Shown: positions 18,454-28,161 of the stretch, piece after piece
Position numbering within the stretch: position 1 is the stretch's first letter
Layout of the letters: each line of letters opens with the position of its first letter
Position numbers and translations under genes: made by a program
Origin: Alphaproteobacteria bacterium
GTDB taxonomy: Bacteria > Pseudomonadota > Alphaproteobacteria > UBA6615
Assembly: GCA_021774575.1 (NCBI GenBank)
Contig: JAJFIX010000016.1
Span: 1 to 55,092 of the forward strand
DNA length: 55,092 nt
Direction of reading: 5' to 3'
Notes under the pieces: model-generated
Databases searched by the model: none
What the model saw: the letters and a program-made list of their open reading frames with translations, nothing else
What the model was told of the DNA's origin: nothing

Positions 18454-19722
18454 ATGGACCAAGCTGCGCTAATCAGTCTTGTTGTGATATTTTTTCTGCT
18501 GATGCTCTCGGGATTTTTTTCCGGGTCGGAGACCGCCTTGACTGCTGCGTCCCATCCGCGTCTGCATCAACTGGAAAAAAACGGCGACCGGCGGGCGCAT
18601 CTGGTTAACCGTTTGCGCGATAATCAGGAACGGTTGATCGGTGGCATTCTGGTCGGCAATAATTTTGTCAATATCGGCGCCTCGGCCTTGGCGACGAGCC
18701 TGGCCATTACATGGTTCGGCGAACCGGGGGTGGTGGTGGCGACAATCGTCATGACCCTCGCTGTGCTGATATTTTCCGAAGTCATGCCCAAGACTTATGC
18801 CCTGCGCCATGCCGACCAAGTTGCATTGAGCGTCGCGCCGTTGCTGCGGCTGATCATCTTGGTGCTGACGCCGGTGACGGTTTTTGTGCAGGCCATCAGC
18901 CGTTTTGCTTTTTATGTGTTCGGCGCCAGCCGGCGCCATGGGGATTTGGTGATAGCGCGCGAAGAAGAGCTGCGCGGGGCAATAGATTTACATGCCCATA
19001 GCGACGACGAGGCGGCAACCGAAGGCACCATGCTGCGCAGCATTCTCGATCTCGGCGATGTCGAGGTCGGTGAGATCATGACCCATCGGACCGTTATCGA
19101 AACCGTCGATGCGACCTTGCCGATCAGCGAGATTATCGCCCAGGTCATGGCTAGCCCCTATACGAGGCTGCCGGTGTTTCGCGATGACCCGGATAACGTT
19201 ATCGGGGTTTTGCATGGCAAGGAGCTGTTTCGTGCCGTGCAAGAAGTCGGGGATCGTCTCGACGAGCTCGATATTACCAAAATTGCTGGGCTGCCCTGGT
19301 TTATCCCCGAATCGACCAGCCTGCACAATCAACTTCACGCCTTTCGTTTGCGCCGGGCGCATTTTGCCCTGGTGGTTGATGAATATGGCGCGCTGATGGG
19401 GGTCGTCACCTTAGAAGACATCCTGGAAGAAATTGTCGGCGATATTGATGACGAGCACGATATTCCCGTCGCCGGTGTGCGCCAGGATCGTGACGGCGCC
19501 TATATCATTGACGGGGCGGTGACGTTGCGCGATCTCAATCGGGAGTTTGGCTGGACCCTGCCCGATGAACAGGCCTCGACCATTGCCGGACTGGTCTTGC
19601 ACGAGGCACGGTTGATCCCCAACGAAGGTCAGAGTTTTGCCTTTCACGGATTTCGCTTCGATATACTGCGCCGCACCGGTAATCAAATTACCTCGATCCG
19701 CGTCGCCACCCGACTTTCGTGA
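18454..19722 (+). CDS. CNNM/CBS-domain protein of the CorC/HlyC family
   Basis: The 422-residue protein has an N-terminal DUF21/CNNM membrane domain of about four spans (starting [20 protein letters not shown], a hallmark). Two CBS domains follow at about residues 205-330 ([41 protein letters not shown]). A C-terminal CorC_HlyC transporter-associated domain starts near [16 protein letters not shown]. Such proteins are linked to Mg2+/Co2+ efflux or ion homeostasis. AGGAGA precedes the start. It follows aroB by 45 bases, probably in one transcript. Confidence 0.88.
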   Translation: MDQAALISLVVIFFLLMLSGFFSGSETALTAASHPRLHQLEKNGDRRAHLVNRLRDNQERLIGGILVGNNFVNIGASALATSLAITWFGEPGVVVATIVMTLAVLIFSEVMPKTYALRHADQVALSVAPLLRLIILVLTPVTVFVQAISRFAFYVFGASRRHGDLVIAREEELRGAIDLHAHSDDEAATEGTMLRSILDLGDVEVGEIMTHRTVIETVDATLPISEIIAQVMASPYTRLPVFRDDPDNVIGVLHGKELFRAVQEVGDRLDELDITKIAGLPWFIPESTSLHNQLHAFRLRRAHFALVVDEYGALMGVVTLEDILEEIVGDIDDEHDIPVAGVRQDRDGAYIIDGAVTLRDLNREFGWTLPDEQASTIAGLVLHEARLIPNEGQSFAFHGFRFDILRRTGNQITSIRVATRLS

Positions 19723-19743
19723 ATTGCTCGCCAGGAGACTGTT

Positions 19744-20325
19744 ATGCCCCTTTCCCAAAATGCCCCTCGGGCACCGATGCACGAGCGCAAAATCACCTGC
19801 TCGGGATATTTGCGCGATGACGGGTTATGGGATGTCGAGGGGCATTTGATCGACACCAAAGGCTATGATTTCGAAAATTACGAGCGCGGCACCATCGGCA
19901 CCGGCGATCATGTCCACGAGATGTGGCTGCGCCTGACCGTTGACGATGACTATCTGATCCATAACGTAGAGGCGGTCACCGACCACGCGCCCTTTGCCAT
20001 TTGTCCGACGATTACCTCGGCTTTCGAGAGCCTTGCCGGGCTGAAGATCGCGCCGGGCTGGAACCGCAAAGCCCGCCAACTGGTCGGTGGGGTTAAGGGC
20101 TGCACCCATTTGGTTGAACTCTTAGGCCCGCTGGGCACCACCGTGCTGCAAACCGTGCGGCGGGACCGCAACCCCCACACCAAGGATCAAAGGTCGGCGG
20201 GTGACGCCAGCTTTGAAAGCGGCCAGAGCCGGACGCGGCCCCGGATCATCGACACCTGCCATGCGCTCAAAGCCGATGGTGAGGCGGTGAAGCAAATGTG
20301 GCCGGAGTTTTACGAAGGCGCCTGA
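19744..20325 (+). CDS. DUF2889 domain protein
   Basis: The 193-residue soluble protein reads through as DUF2889: ITCSGYLRDDGLWDVEGHL near the N-terminus, then DTKGYDFEN, HEMWLRLTVDD and GGVKGCTHLVELLGPLGTT. The biochemical role is not established. CAGGAGA lies before ATG 19744, and it follows the CNNM/CBS gene by 21 bases. The gene ends three bases from the convergent lipoprotein gene. Confidence 0.85.
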   Translation: MPLSQNAPRAPMHERKITCSGYLRDDGLWDVEGHLIDTKGYDFENYERGTIGTGDHVHEMWLRLTVDDDYLIHNVEAVTDHAPFAICPTITSAFESLAGLKIAPGWNRKARQLVGGVKGCTHLVELLGPLGTTVLQTVRRDRNPHTKDQRSAGDASFESGQSRTRPRIIDTCHALKADGEAVKQMWPEFYEGA

Positions 20326-20328
20326 ATA

Positions 20329-20841
20329 TCAGAAACGACGGGGGGCGTGTGTATGGGCACCGTTGGCCGGATATCCGTTAACTCCGGTATGGCTGTGGGC
20401 GCCATTAGGGCCACTGGCGGGGCGCATGGCTGTTGCCCGAGCGGGGGCCGGAGCGCGCTGAACCGGCGGGTTGGCCGGGCGCGGTTGATAATAATATTGA
20501 TGTAAGTAGACCGGGACCCCTGGTGCTGGCAGTTGGTAAACTGATTGCCGCAACAAAACCGGCTGGCCAGTTGGCTGGCTGGCTGGTGTGGCGATGGGAC
20601 GCCGAACTTGCTGCTGGTAGGGGGGTTGGTTGTAATAAGGCTGGGCGTAGCTTGGCTGCTGGTAAACCGGCGCTGTACTGGGCGGCTGGGCGACCGGGTC
20701 GGCTCTGGCGAGTTCCGTACCGGCGTCTTCGGCCGCCACTTCGTCGGTATTTTGGTCGGCATCGCTTTTCGACCCGGCCCCTGTTTGACAAGCGGCGAGA
20801 CCCAAAGAGATAAAAATTGCCAAAAATGCAGAACGAGACAT
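20329..20841 (-). CDS. Pro/Gln/Tyr-rich lipoprotein
   Basis: The 170-residue product starts with MSRSAFLAIFISLGLAAC, a lipoprotein signal whose lipobox Cys is residue 18. An acidic stretch follows, then a long low-complexity region of YQQP, YNQP and PQQ type, ending with His/Gly/Asn-rich sequence (GAHSHTGVNGYPANGAHTHA). No folded domain is recognised. The tail motifs with alternating His could bind metal, but that is speculation. Outer-membrane or periplasmic surface location is expected. Confidence 0.6.
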   Translation of the reverse strand: MSRSAFLAIFISLGLAACQTGAGSKSDADQNTDEVAAEDAGTELARADPVAQPPSTAPVYQQPSYAQPYYNQPPYQQQVRRPIATPASQPTGQPVLLRQSVYQLPAPGVPVYLHQYYYQPRPANPPVQRAPAPARATAMRPASGPNGAHSHTGVNGYPANGAHTHAPRRF

Positions 20842-21004
20842 CGAATTTCCCCCCGGAAACAGTCAAGTGTTTTCTCGTGAAAATTTGTACGTGCCGTTCA
20901 TATACTGAGATATCGAGGCATGAGTTTGCTCCCCAAAGCGCCGAAATACCAACAAATTATCAAGGGTGAGGGGGCGCACCGTGTATAGAACCGCGTTTTC
21001 AGCC

Positions 21005-21208
21005 CTATATCGGCGCCAATTCTTCGATGATATAGACCCTTAAGGCGGCCGCGATGAGGCCTTGTGGCGCCACCGCCGCAATACGGTCGGCAAGGGCCGC
21101 CGGTGTTTCGTCGTGTCCCTGGGCAATACCATCCAGGGCCCGCCAAAACGCCGGATCCAGCGCGACGCTCGTACGCCGGCCTTTCACGCAAATATTACGA
21201 TTGCTCAT
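21005..21208 (-). CDS. ribbon-helix-helix domain protein
   Basis: This 67-residue protein matches the small alphaproteobacterial RHH family: NICVKGRRTSVALDPAFWRALDGIA gives the beta strand and first helix, followed by ETPAALADRIAAV. RHH proteins are dimeric DNA-binding regulators. It lies 39 bases downstream of the BolA-like gene on the same strand. No operator could be identified. Confidence 0.75.
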   Translation of the reverse strand: MSNRNICVKGRRTSVALDPAFWRALDGIAQGHDETPAALADRIAAVAPQGLIAAALRVYIIEELAPI

Positions 21209-21246
21209 GCTGGGTACGTCTTAAAGTCAGGCCGGCTAGCCGGTGG

Positions 21247-21543
21247 CTAGGCGGCTTCGGTTGGGGTTTGTGTGGTTAGGGACAAGGCATGGATGCCTGC
21301 GTCGATCTCGGCTTGCAGGATCTCATAGACCCGGCGGTGGCGGGCGACCCGGCTCATGCCGGAAAATTCGGCGGAAATGATTTCGACGTTAAAATGGGTC
21401 TCGCCGCCGTCACGAAACCCGGCGTGACCGCGATGGCTTTCCGACTGGTCTTCGATGCTGAGGCGTGTCGGCGCCAAGGCGCTGGTGAGCTTGTCGCGGA
21501 TCGTGTCGGCGGTGGAAATGGCGACCTCTACTGGGCTTTCAAT
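21247..21543 (-). CDS. BolA family protein, apparent ATT start
   Basis: The BolA fold is clear from TIRDKLTSALAPTRLSIEDQ through SHRGHAGF, GETHFNVEIIS, GMSRVARHRRVYEIL and IHALSLTTQTP. BolA proteins bind glutaredoxins and Fe-S clusters or act on stress and envelope genes. No ATG, GTG or TTG lies in frame near the domain start. The stop of the upstream surface-antigen gene reads TAATT, exactly where a TAATG stop-start overlap would place ATG; GGAAG lies seven bases before it. ATT 21543 gives 98 residues, normal for the family. The in-frame GTG at 21651 would add 36 unrelated residues inside the upstream gene. Either ATT is used or one base differs from a true ATG. Confidence 0.8.
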   Translation of the reverse strand: MESPVEVAISTADTIRDKLTSALAPTRLSIEDQSESHRGHAGFRDGGETHFNVEIISAEFSGMSRVARHRRVYEILQAEIDAGIHALSLTTQTPTEAA

Positions 21544-21983
21544 TACAGGGCTTCCAGGCGGGTCCAGCGTCCACCTGCGTCGCGGCAGGCCGAGGTGGTG
21601 AAGCCTTCTTGGTTCCCGGCGACATTCGCCAGTTCCTGATACCCACGGCACAGACGGCCGAAGCTATCCTGGAAAGTCTGAACCATGCGAAAGGCCCCGG
21701 AATTGCCAGTGCGCGGATTGGTCCAGGTGGTGCCCGAGCCGTCCTGCGTCTGGTTAAGAGCCTGAAACAGGGCCGCATCTGACATCCGAATATCGTCGGT
21801 CGTCAGGGCAACATTCATCGACACGGTGCTGCGTCCGCCAATACCGACAATGGGGTCGGGGAATGCCGCGCAGGCCGAAATTGCCAAGCCTAAGGTAATG
21901 GCCATTACAGGGGCCAAAACTGGGGCCAATATCCGGCCGATAGCCAACCGAGCGGTGTGCCGCTGCTTAATCTGGTGCATCAT
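21543..21983 (-). CDS. 17-kDa surface-antigen-like lipoprotein
   Basis: The 146-residue protein has a hydrophobic signal ending LAISAC (lipobox Cys near residue 38). The mature part has the pattern of the rickettsial 17-kDa antigen-like domain: TTWTNPRTGNSGAF, then FGRLCRGYQEL and ACRDAGGRWTRLE with two conserved Cys. It is likely an outer-membrane lipoprotein. It shares one base with the BolA frame, so expression of the two may be coupled. An alternative start at the second Met changes little. Confidence 0.7.
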   Translation of the reverse strand: MMHQIKQRHTARLAIGRILAPVLAPVMAITLGLAISACAAFPDPIVGIGGRSTVSMNVALTTDDIRMSDAALFQALNQTQDGSGTTWTNPRTGNSGAFRMVQTFQDSFGRLCRGYQELANVAGNQEGFTTSACRDAGGRWTRLEAL

Positions 21984-22307
21984 ATGTCGTGGTAGTCAGC
22001 GCACGAATGTGCCCTTTTTCCACCCCCCCCTATTGCCTATTTTTCTCACAACTTCATCATGTTATTAATTTAGTTTAGCACGGTTAGTTCAATTTGCCAA
22101 ATAACGCCGCTAAGTTGTTTTAGGTCAGATAAAACTCGGCTTGCCCCCAGGTTTCTGTGTGTAGTCTCGGATTCTCCCGGAGGCCTATTTTCGATTGCTC
22201 TCGACGGTTCAAACCGTCATATCATACGGCGCGCACGAGTGTTTTAGCTGGATGTTTCTTGCACCGGCGCCGGTTCGCGTCGGTTATGGCGGTATCAGGT
22301 TTGGATT
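21984..22307. other. divergent intergenic region
   Basis: About 320 bases between the minus-strand lipoprotein and the plus-strand J-domain gene. A run of eight C lies at about 22023-22030 and AT-rich stretches follow. It should carry two divergent promoters, but I cannot name boxes with confidence. Confidence 0.3.
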
Positions 22308-22985
22308 ATGGCACGCAAATACAGCACATCACGCCAGGTCGCACCAGGCTATGGTGACGAGACACGGGGGCAGGTGAGAACCTGCGATCATCCCGATTGC
22401 CAAGACCATGCCGAACACCGAGCACCCAAATCCCGAGGCGAAATTCGCGACTATTTCTGGTTCTGCCTCGATCATGTTCGAGCCTATAATAAGGCCTGGA
22501 ATTATTATGCGGGCATGTCGGAAGACGAGGTCGAGCAGGAATTGCAGAAAGATACGTTCTGGCACCGCCCGACATGGCGCCTCGGCGAACGCCGCACGAC
22601 CGTCGATCTGGGCGGGGTCGGCGACCCGTTTGGGGTTTTCGATGATGGTCCGAACGGCATGGGGCTTAATGGTAATGGCGTTAACGGTGGCTCTAGAGGT
22701 GCTAACGGTGGCAAAAATCACGACTCCGATGACAAACGCACCCATGACAAACGAGATGACGAGGCGTATATGGGCGCGGCGCTCAATTTTGGCGCCCGGC
22801 ATACGCAAGCGCTGGCGATCATGGATTTGCGGCCGCCGGTGTCCATGTCGTCATTGAAGTCGCGCTATAAGGAGCTGGTCAAACGTCATCATCCCGACGC
22901 CAATGGCGGCAGCCGCCGGGCCGAAGAACGGTTGAAGGCGATCAATATCGCCTACGGATCACTGATCAAGGCCCTGGAAGAATAA
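22308..22985 (+). CDS. J-domain protein preceding cobS
   Basis: The 225-residue protein ends in a J domain (about 170-223) with the HPD motif in KELVKRHHPDANGG and NIAYGSLIKAL. The N-terminus has Cys/His pairs (CDHPDC ... FCLDH) that could form a zinc site. A variable Asn/Gly-rich linker (GLNGNGVNGG) joins the parts. J domains stimulate Hsp70 ATPase; the partner is not in the window. Position directly before cobS-cobT is the usual alphaproteobacterial order, so it may assist the chelatase or simply be syntenic. Confidence 0.88.
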   Translation: MARKYSTSRQVAPGYGDETRGQVRTCDHPDCQDHAEHRAPKSRGEIRDYFWFCLDHVRAYNKAWNYYAGMSEDEVEQELQKDTFWHRPTWRLGERRTTVDLGGVGDPFGVFDDGPNGMGLNGNGVNGGSRGANGGKNHDSDDKRTHDKRDDEAYMGAALNFGARHTQALAIMDLRPPVSMSSLKSRYKELVKRHHPDANGGSRRAEERLKAINIAYGSLIKALEE

Positions 22986-23023
22986 CCCCAATACATTTTG
23001 AACAAACTGCGGAACGATTGATT

Positions 23024-24010
23024 ATGACAGACCAAACTGCATCACAGGCGGCGCCCGATATCTCGGTTTCGGCGCGCCAGGTTTTCGGCGTCGATACGGA
23101 TATGGATGTGCAGGCTTTCAGCCAGCCGAGCGAACATGTGCCGGACGTCGATGAAAGCTACCGGTTCGACGAAACGACGACTTTGGCGATATTGGCCGGG
23201 TTTTCCCATAATCGGCGGGTGATGATCCAGGGCTATCACGGAACTGGTAAATCAACCCATATCGAGCAGGTTGCGGCGCGGCTTAACTGGCCCTGCATCC
23301 GGATCAATCTCGACAGTCATATCAGCCGCATCGATTTGATCGGCAAGGACGCGATTGTCCTGCGTGGCGGTCAGCAGACGACCGAATTTCGCGAAGGTCT
23401 ATTGCCCTGGGCGCTGCAAAATCCCTGCGCGCTGGTGTTTGATGAATATGACGCTGGGCGGCCCGATGTGATGTTTGTTATCCAGCGGGTGCTCGAAGTT
23501 GACGGCAAGCTGACCCTGTTGGATCAAAACCGGGTGATCACGCCCAACCCGTCGTTCCGGTTATTTTCCACCACCAACACCGTCGGTCTCGGCGATACCA
23601 CCGGCCTCTATCACGGAACCCAGCAGATCAACCAGGGCCAGATGGATCGCTGGAATATCGTCACGACGCTGAATTACCTGCCCCATGATGAAGAAGAGGC
23701 GATCGTCCTGGCAAAATGTCCCGATTACGATAATGAAGAAGGGCGCCAGACTTTAAAGGCGATGGTCGCCGTTGCCGATCTGACCCGGGCCGGATTTGTC
23801 GCCGGGGATATCTCCACCGTGATGTCGCCGCGAACGGTCATTAACTGGGCCGATAATGCGAGCATTTTCAAGTCGATATCCCTCGGCTTTAAGATGACGT
23901 TTCTAAATAAGTGCGATGAGATTGAACGCCCGGTGGTGGCTGAATATTTTCAGCGCTGCTTTGGCACCGATCTCGATGACGGGGTGATTGCCCCGTCATC
24001 GGTCTCCTGA
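23024..24010 (+). CDS. cobS: aerobic cobaltochelatase subunit CobS
   Basis: CobS is the AAA+ ATPase subunit of CobNST, which inserts cobalt into hydrogenobyrinic acid diamide in the oxygen-dependent B12 pathway. The 328-residue protein (ATG 23024; TTG 23018 also in frame) has [11 protein letters not shown] near the start, Walker [11 protein letters not shown], Walker [10 protein letters not shown] and a sensor FSTTNTVG. cobT follows 19 bases later. The large subunit cobN is not in the window. Confidence 0.95.
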   Translation: MTDQTASQAAPDISVSARQVFGVDTDMDVQAFSQPSEHVPDVDESYRFDETTTLAILAGFSHNRRVMIQGYHGTGKSTHIEQVAARLNWPCIRINLDSHISRIDLIGKDAIVLRGGQQTTEFREGLLPWALQNPCALVFDEYDAGRPDVMFVIQRVLEVDGKLTLLDQNRVITPNPSFRLFSTTNTVGLGDTTGLYHGTQQINQGQMDRWNIVTTLNYLPHDEEEAIVLAKCPDYDNEEGRQTLKAMVAVADLTRAGFVAGDISTVMSPRTVINWADNASIFKSISLGFKMTFLNKCDEIERPVVAEYFQRCFGTDLDDGVIAPSSVS

Positions 24011-24029
24011 CCGCCCGGGCGGGGACGCC

Positions 24030-25886
24030 ATGTCTCACGGAGACGGCCAGGTCGATGAATTTCGCCGGGTGACGGCGGCGGCGATGCGCGCCATGACCCG
24101 CCAGCCCGAACTCGATGTGGCGTTTTCGCCCGAACCGGCGCGCGCCGACGGTGATGCGGTGACCTTGCCGATGCCCAGCCATACTCTGCCACGCCACGAG
24201 GTTGACGTGTTGCGCGGCCTAGCCGACGGGCTGGCTTTAAAAATGCGTCATCACGATCCGGCCCTGCACGCGGCAAGCGCCCCAGCTGGTGGCGAAGCGC
24301 GGGCAATTTGCGATGCGCTGGAACAGGCGAGGGTCGAGGCCATTGGCGCCCGCCGGATGGCCGGGGTCGAGGCCAATTTGGCTGCGGCGATCGAGGAAAA
24401 ATGTCGGCTGAAAGGCCTGACGCGGATTGGCGATAAATCCCAGGCGCCGGTGGCCGACGCGATGGCGTTGCTGGCCCGCGAGGCGCTGACCGGATCGCCA
24501 CCACCGCCGGCGGCCAAACAGCTTGTTGACTTTTGGCGGGCCGAAATCGAGTCCAAAGTCGGCTCGTTGCTCGGGCGGCTTGGGGAGCGGATCGAAGATC
24601 AGCAAGATTATATGTCCCTGGTCGCCAAAATGATCGACGATTTGGGTCTGGCTCAAGAAGGCGGGCCCGCCGATCAAGATAATGATGAAGACGGGGTCGA
24701 CGAAGACGGCGACGAGCAAGAAGGCGGCGAAGACGAACAGGGTGCCGACGGCGAAATGGTCGACGCGATGGGCAGCTTCGACGATGAAATGCAGCTCGAA
24801 CAGCCCGAGGCCCAGGCCGAACAGGGCGAAGGCGACCCCGAGGACGGCATGGGGGACGAGGATCCCGATATGTCGGGCACCCCCTGGCGACCGCCTGAAC
24901 ATGGGGCAAACGATATTGGCGCGCCGACTTACGGCGCCATGACCACCGAATTCGATGAAGTCGTCGTTGCCGAAGATTTGTGCGATCCCGATGAGCTGGC
25001 CCGGCTGCGCCAGCAACTCGATCAGCAGCTGGGTCCTTTACAAGGGGTGATCACGCGGCTGGCCAATAAGCTGCAGCGCCGGTTGCTGGCCCAGCAATTA
25101 CGCTCCTGGGATTTTGATCTAGAAGACGGTTTGCTCGATACCGCGCGCCTGGTGCGGGTGGTGACCAACCCGACCCATCCGCTCAGTTTTAAACAAGAAA
25201 CCGCCTCGACCTTCCGCGATACGGTGGTGACCTTGTTGATCGATAATTCGGGCTCGATGCGCGGTCGGCCGATCACCGTGGCCGCGCTCAGCGGCGATAT
25301 CTTGTCGCGGACCTTGGAGCGCTGCGGGGTCAAGGTCGAGGTGCTGGGCTTTACCACCCGGGCCTGGAAGGGCGGGCAATCGCGCGAGCAATGGCTGGCC
25401 GATGGCAAACCGGCCAATCCGGGGCGACTGAATGATCTGCGCCATATCATCTATAAGTCCGCCGATGCTCCGTGGCGCCGGGCGCGCAAAAATCTCGGCC
25501 TGATGCTGCGCGAAGGCCTGCTGAAAGAAAATATCGACGGCGAGGCCCTGGCCTGGGCCTATGATCGGCTGCAGGCCCGGCCCGAACAGCGGCGCATCCT
25601 GATGGTCATTTCCGACGGTGCCCCAGTCGATGACAGCACCCTCTCGGTCAATTCGGGAAATTACCTCGAACGCCATCTGCGCGATATGATCGCCCGGATC
25701 GAAAATGACGGCATTGTCGAATTACTGGCCATCGGCATCGGCCACGACGTCTCGCGCTATTATGATCGTGCCGTCACCATCGTCGACGCCGAACAGCTCG
25801 GCGGTACGGTGATGGAGCAGCTCTCGGACCTGTTTGACGAGGGCGGCGGACGCCCGGGCCGGGGTGGCCGACCAAGACGGCGTTAA
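24030..25886 (+). CDS. cobT: aerobic cobaltochelatase subunit CobT
   Basis: CobT partners CobS in the chelatase motor. ATG 24030 gives 618 residues; the TTG at 23988 overlaps cobS and adds no family sequence. The N-terminal part ([13 protein letters not shown]) leads to a very acidic Asp/Glu-rich stretch of about 60 residues near the middle ([14 protein letters not shown]), typical of CobT. A C-terminal von Willebrand A domain carries the MIDAS motif [10 protein letters not shown] and [12 protein letters not shown]. The gene ends 35 bases before phoR. Confidence 0.94.
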   Translation: MSHGDGQVDEFRRVTAAAMRAMTRQPELDVAFSPEPARADGDAVTLPMPSHTLPRHEVDVLRGLADGLALKMRHHDPALHAASAPAGGEARAICDALEQARVEAIGARRMAGVEANLAAAIEEKCRLKGLTRIGDKSQAPVADAMALLAREALTGSPPPPAAKQLVDFWRAEIESKVGSLLGRLGERIEDQQDYMSLVAKMIDDLGLAQEGGPADQDNDEDGVDEDGDEQEGGEDEQGADGEMVDAMGSFDDEMQLEQPEAQAEQGEGDPEDGMGDEDPDMSGTPWRPPEHGANDIGAPTYGAMTTEFDEVVVAEDLCDPDELARLRQQLDQQLGPLQGVITRLANKLQRRLLAQQLRSWDFDLEDGLLDTARLVRVVTNPTHPLSFKQETASTFRDTVVTLLIDNSGSMRGRPITVAALSGDILSRTLERCGVKVEVLGFTTRAWKGGQSREQWLADGKPANPGRLNDLRHIIYKSADAPWRRARKNLGLMLREGLLKENIDGEALAWAYDRLQARPEQRRILMVISDGAPVDDSTLSVNSGNYLERHLRDMIARIENDGIVELLAIGIGHDVSRYYDRAVTIVDAEQLGGTVMEQLSDLFDEGGGRPGRGGRPRRR

Positions 25887-25920
25887 GCTGGAGCGTAGCC
25901 AAAAGGGATAAGACATATCC

Positions 25921-26976
25921 ATGACCGGCAAGATCGCAAATTCACCCCCCGTCGATTTGCCTCATGTTGACGTAGTGGCGCTTTTGGACGGGTTGCCGAG
26001 TCCCGGCCTGCTGATCGATGCAAGTCGAACGGTACTGGCGGCAAATCAGCCGGCGCGAGAAACGCTGGGCATTATCAGGCCGGGGGAAAGTATTTCCCGG
26101 TCCCATCCGATCCCGGCCTTGCTGGAGGCAATCGACCAGGTGCTGGCCAATGGCAAACGCACGGTCCGAGAGCTTCAGTTGAGCACAACACCGCCACTGA
26201 TATGTGAGGCGAGTATTTCAGCGCTCGATATTGACGGGCGGCGCTACCTCTTAATTGTGCTCATCGATTTGACCTCTGTCCGTCAGGCCGACGTGGTGCG
26301 CTCGGCCTTTGTGGCTAATGTCAGCCACGAGCTGCGCTCTCCCTTGACCACTTTGATGGGCGCGGCCGAGGCGCTGGAAGGACCGGCGGCGGGAAATATC
26401 GCGGGCCGGTCGCGGATGCTGGCGCTGATGGGTCAAGAAGCGCGGCGGATGAAAAACCTGATCGACGATCTCTTGTCACTGTCGCGGGTCGAGGCCCAGG
26501 AATTCATTCCACCGGACCAGGATGTGGCGGTGCTGCCATTGCTGGAAGGGGCGCGGGAGCGATTGAGCGAGCGGGCGGCCACCCGCGGCATCGAGATTAA
26601 AATTATCGGCGCAAATGATGTGCCCAAGGTTCCCGGCGTCGACGAAGAATTATTCCAGGTGTTTGATAATTTGATAAGTAACGCCATTAAATACGGTGCC
26701 GAGGGCAGTGTGGTCACGGTCACCGCCCAAACCGTTGAGCGTGGCGTGCGGATCGGGGTTCACAATCATGGGACCCCCATTCCCGCAACCCATTTGCCGC
26801 GCCTGACCGAGCGATTCTACCGGGTTGATAAAAGCCGCTCGCGGTCGCTCGGCGGGACCGGGCTGGGACTGGCAATCGTCAAACATATCGTCAGCCGCCA
26901 TCGCGGCACCTTGCTGATCGATAGCAGCCAAGGGGCCGGAACGATGTTTTCGGTCGACCTACCGACCGGGCGCTAA
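25921..26976 (+). CDS. phoR: phosphate-regulon sensor histidine kinase, no membrane segment seen
   Basis: The 351-residue kinase has a PAS-like sensor (about 15-118), HisKA with H136 in VSHELRSPLTT, and HATPase_c motifs NLISNAIKYGAEG (N box), RSLGGTGLGLAIVKH (G2 box). It is followed by pstS and the rest of the pho regulon ending in phoB, so it is read as PhoR controlling PhoB phosphorylation. I see no hydrophobic spans in the N-terminus, unlike typical PhoR, so it may be cytoplasmic or contact PstSCAB through a soluble face. Confidence 0.88.
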   Translation: MTGKIANSPPVDLPHVDVVALLDGLPSPGLLIDASRTVLAANQPARETLGIIRPGESISRSHPIPALLEAIDQVLANGKRTVRELQLSTTPPLICEASISALDIDGRRYLLIVLIDLTSVRQADVVRSAFVANVSHELRSPLTTLMGAAEALEGPAAGNIAGRSRMLALMGQEARRMKNLIDDLLSLSRVEAQEFIPPDQDVAVLPLLEGARERLSERAATRGIEIKIIGANDVPKVPGVDEELFQVFDNLISNAIKYGAEGSVVTVTAQTVERGVRIGVHNHGTPIPATHLPRLTERFYRVDKSRSRSLGGTGLGLAIVKHIVSRHRGTLLIDSSQGAGTMFSVDLPTGR

Positions 26977-26988
26977 CGCCACCCAATA

Positions 26989-27032
26989 TTGTCATAAAAC
27001 TGTAACCTAGACGTCACCAACCCGTCACATAA
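26989..27032 (+). promoter_or_regulatory. array of four Pho half-sites upstream of pstS
   Basis: Seven-base repeats with an 11-base period: TTGTCAT (26989-26995), CTGTAAC (27000-27006), ACGTCAC (27011-27017) and CCGTCAC (27022-27028), separated by AAAA, CTAG, CAAC and followed by ATAA. This is the tandem Pho-box layout bound by PhoB dimers. The first pair matches the consensus best. It lies 58 bases before the pstS start and just after phoR, so pstSCAB-phoB should be induced by phosphate limitation. Confidence 0.85.
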
Positions 27033-27085
27033 CCTCTCTATCAGATCCGTCGTGACGACGGAGATAGCTCCTGTCGCGCAGTCAA

Positions 27086-28129
27086 ATGGCCAGGCAACGA
27101 AGGATGAGGGATATGGGGCGCACACACAAATTTGTACGGATGTTAAAACTGGTTTCGGTCGCGGCACTGGTTAGCGGAGCCAACCAAGCATGGGCCGGGG
27201 ACGAAATCCGCATCGTCGGGTCGTCGACCGTGTTTCCCTTTGCCACTGTGGTTGCCGAGCGGTTCGGCCGCACGTCTTCATTTGGCACGCCGGTCGTTGA
27301 AAGCACTGGGTCGGGCAGTGGGTTTAGACTGTTTTGTTCCGGCGTCGGCGATGATACCCCCGACGCGACCAATTCGTCCCGGGCAATAATGGCTTCGGAA
27401 ATTGAGCTATGCCGGGCCAACGGGGTCACCGATATCGTTGAGGTGAAAATCGGTTTCGACGGTATCGTTCTGGCCAATTCCCGGCGGGCCGAACAGTTTG
27501 AGCTGACCACCGCCCAGATTTTCCTCGCCCTGGCCAAAACCGTTCCCGTCGATGGGCAATTGGTGGCCAATCCGTTCACCAACTGGCGCCAAATTAGCGC
27601 CAATTTGCCCGATCAAGAGATCGTGGTTTTTGGGCCGCCGCCAACCTCGGGCACCCGGGATAGTTTTGTCGAACTGGTCATGGAAACCGGTGGCCAGACC
27701 CTGGGCATTACCGATGGTACGTCGCTGGCGACCATGCGCGAGGATGGCCGGTTCGTCGAGGCTGGCGAAAACGACAATTTGATTGTCCAAAAGCTCAACG
27801 CTGATCCCGATGCTCTGGGCATTTTCGGGTTCAGTTTCCTCGACCAAAATGGCGATAAAATACAAGGCAGCGCGATCAACGGCTTTGACCCGAGTTTTGA
27901 AAATATCGCCGACGGATTATACGCCGTCTCCCGCCCGCTCTATTTTTACGTAAAAAGGGCGCATTTAGACCTCACGCCGGGACTGGGGGATTATGTGGCT
28001 GAGTTTATCTCCGATACGGCCACTGGCGACGAAGGTTATCTGAGCGATCGGGGCCTGATCCCCTTGGCCGGGGCCGAGCGTGCGGCGATGGTCGGGGCGG
28101 TCGCCGATTTCCGCGCCGCCGCATTTTAG
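27086..28129 (+). CDS. pstS: phosphate ABC transporter substrate-binding protein
   Basis: The 347-residue exported protein captures phosphate in the periplasm. A signal peptide (about 24-40, LKLVSVAALVSGANQAWA) follows a basic N-terminus; ATG 27104 or 27113 could equally be the start. The phosphate-binding fold is marked by IRIVGSSTVFPF, ESTGSGSGFRLFC, KIGFDGIVLANS and PPPTSGTRDSFVEL. It is the first gene after the Pho boxes and leads pstCAB. Confidence 0.92.
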   Translation: MARQRRMRDMGRTHKFVRMLKLVSVAALVSGANQAWAGDEIRIVGSSTVFPFATVVAERFGRTSSFGTPVVESTGSGSGFRLFCSGVGDDTPDATNSSRAIMASEIELCRANGVTDIVEVKIGFDGIVLANSRRAEQFELTTAQIFLALAKTVPVDGQLVANPFTNWRQISANLPDQEIVVFGPPPTSGTRDSFVELVMETGGQTLGITDGTSLATMREDGRFVEAGENDNLIVQKLNADPDALGIFGFSFLDQNGDKIQGSAINGFDPSFENIADGLYAVSRPLYFYVKRAHLDLTPGLGDYVAEFISDTATGDEGYLSDRGLIPLAGAERAAMVGAVADFRAAAF

Positions 28130-28161
28130 GTCGCCGCACGTCGCTGGCGGGAAAATACGTC

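Noticed and set aside
22019-22030. Poly-C run as a phase-variable tract
   Set aside because: It is intergenic, not inside a frame, and no effect on a promoter spacer can be shown.
24237-25016. Minus-strand frame opposite cobT
   Set aside because: Phe/Leu-rich mirror of the acidic CobT stretch; cobT has complete family motifs.
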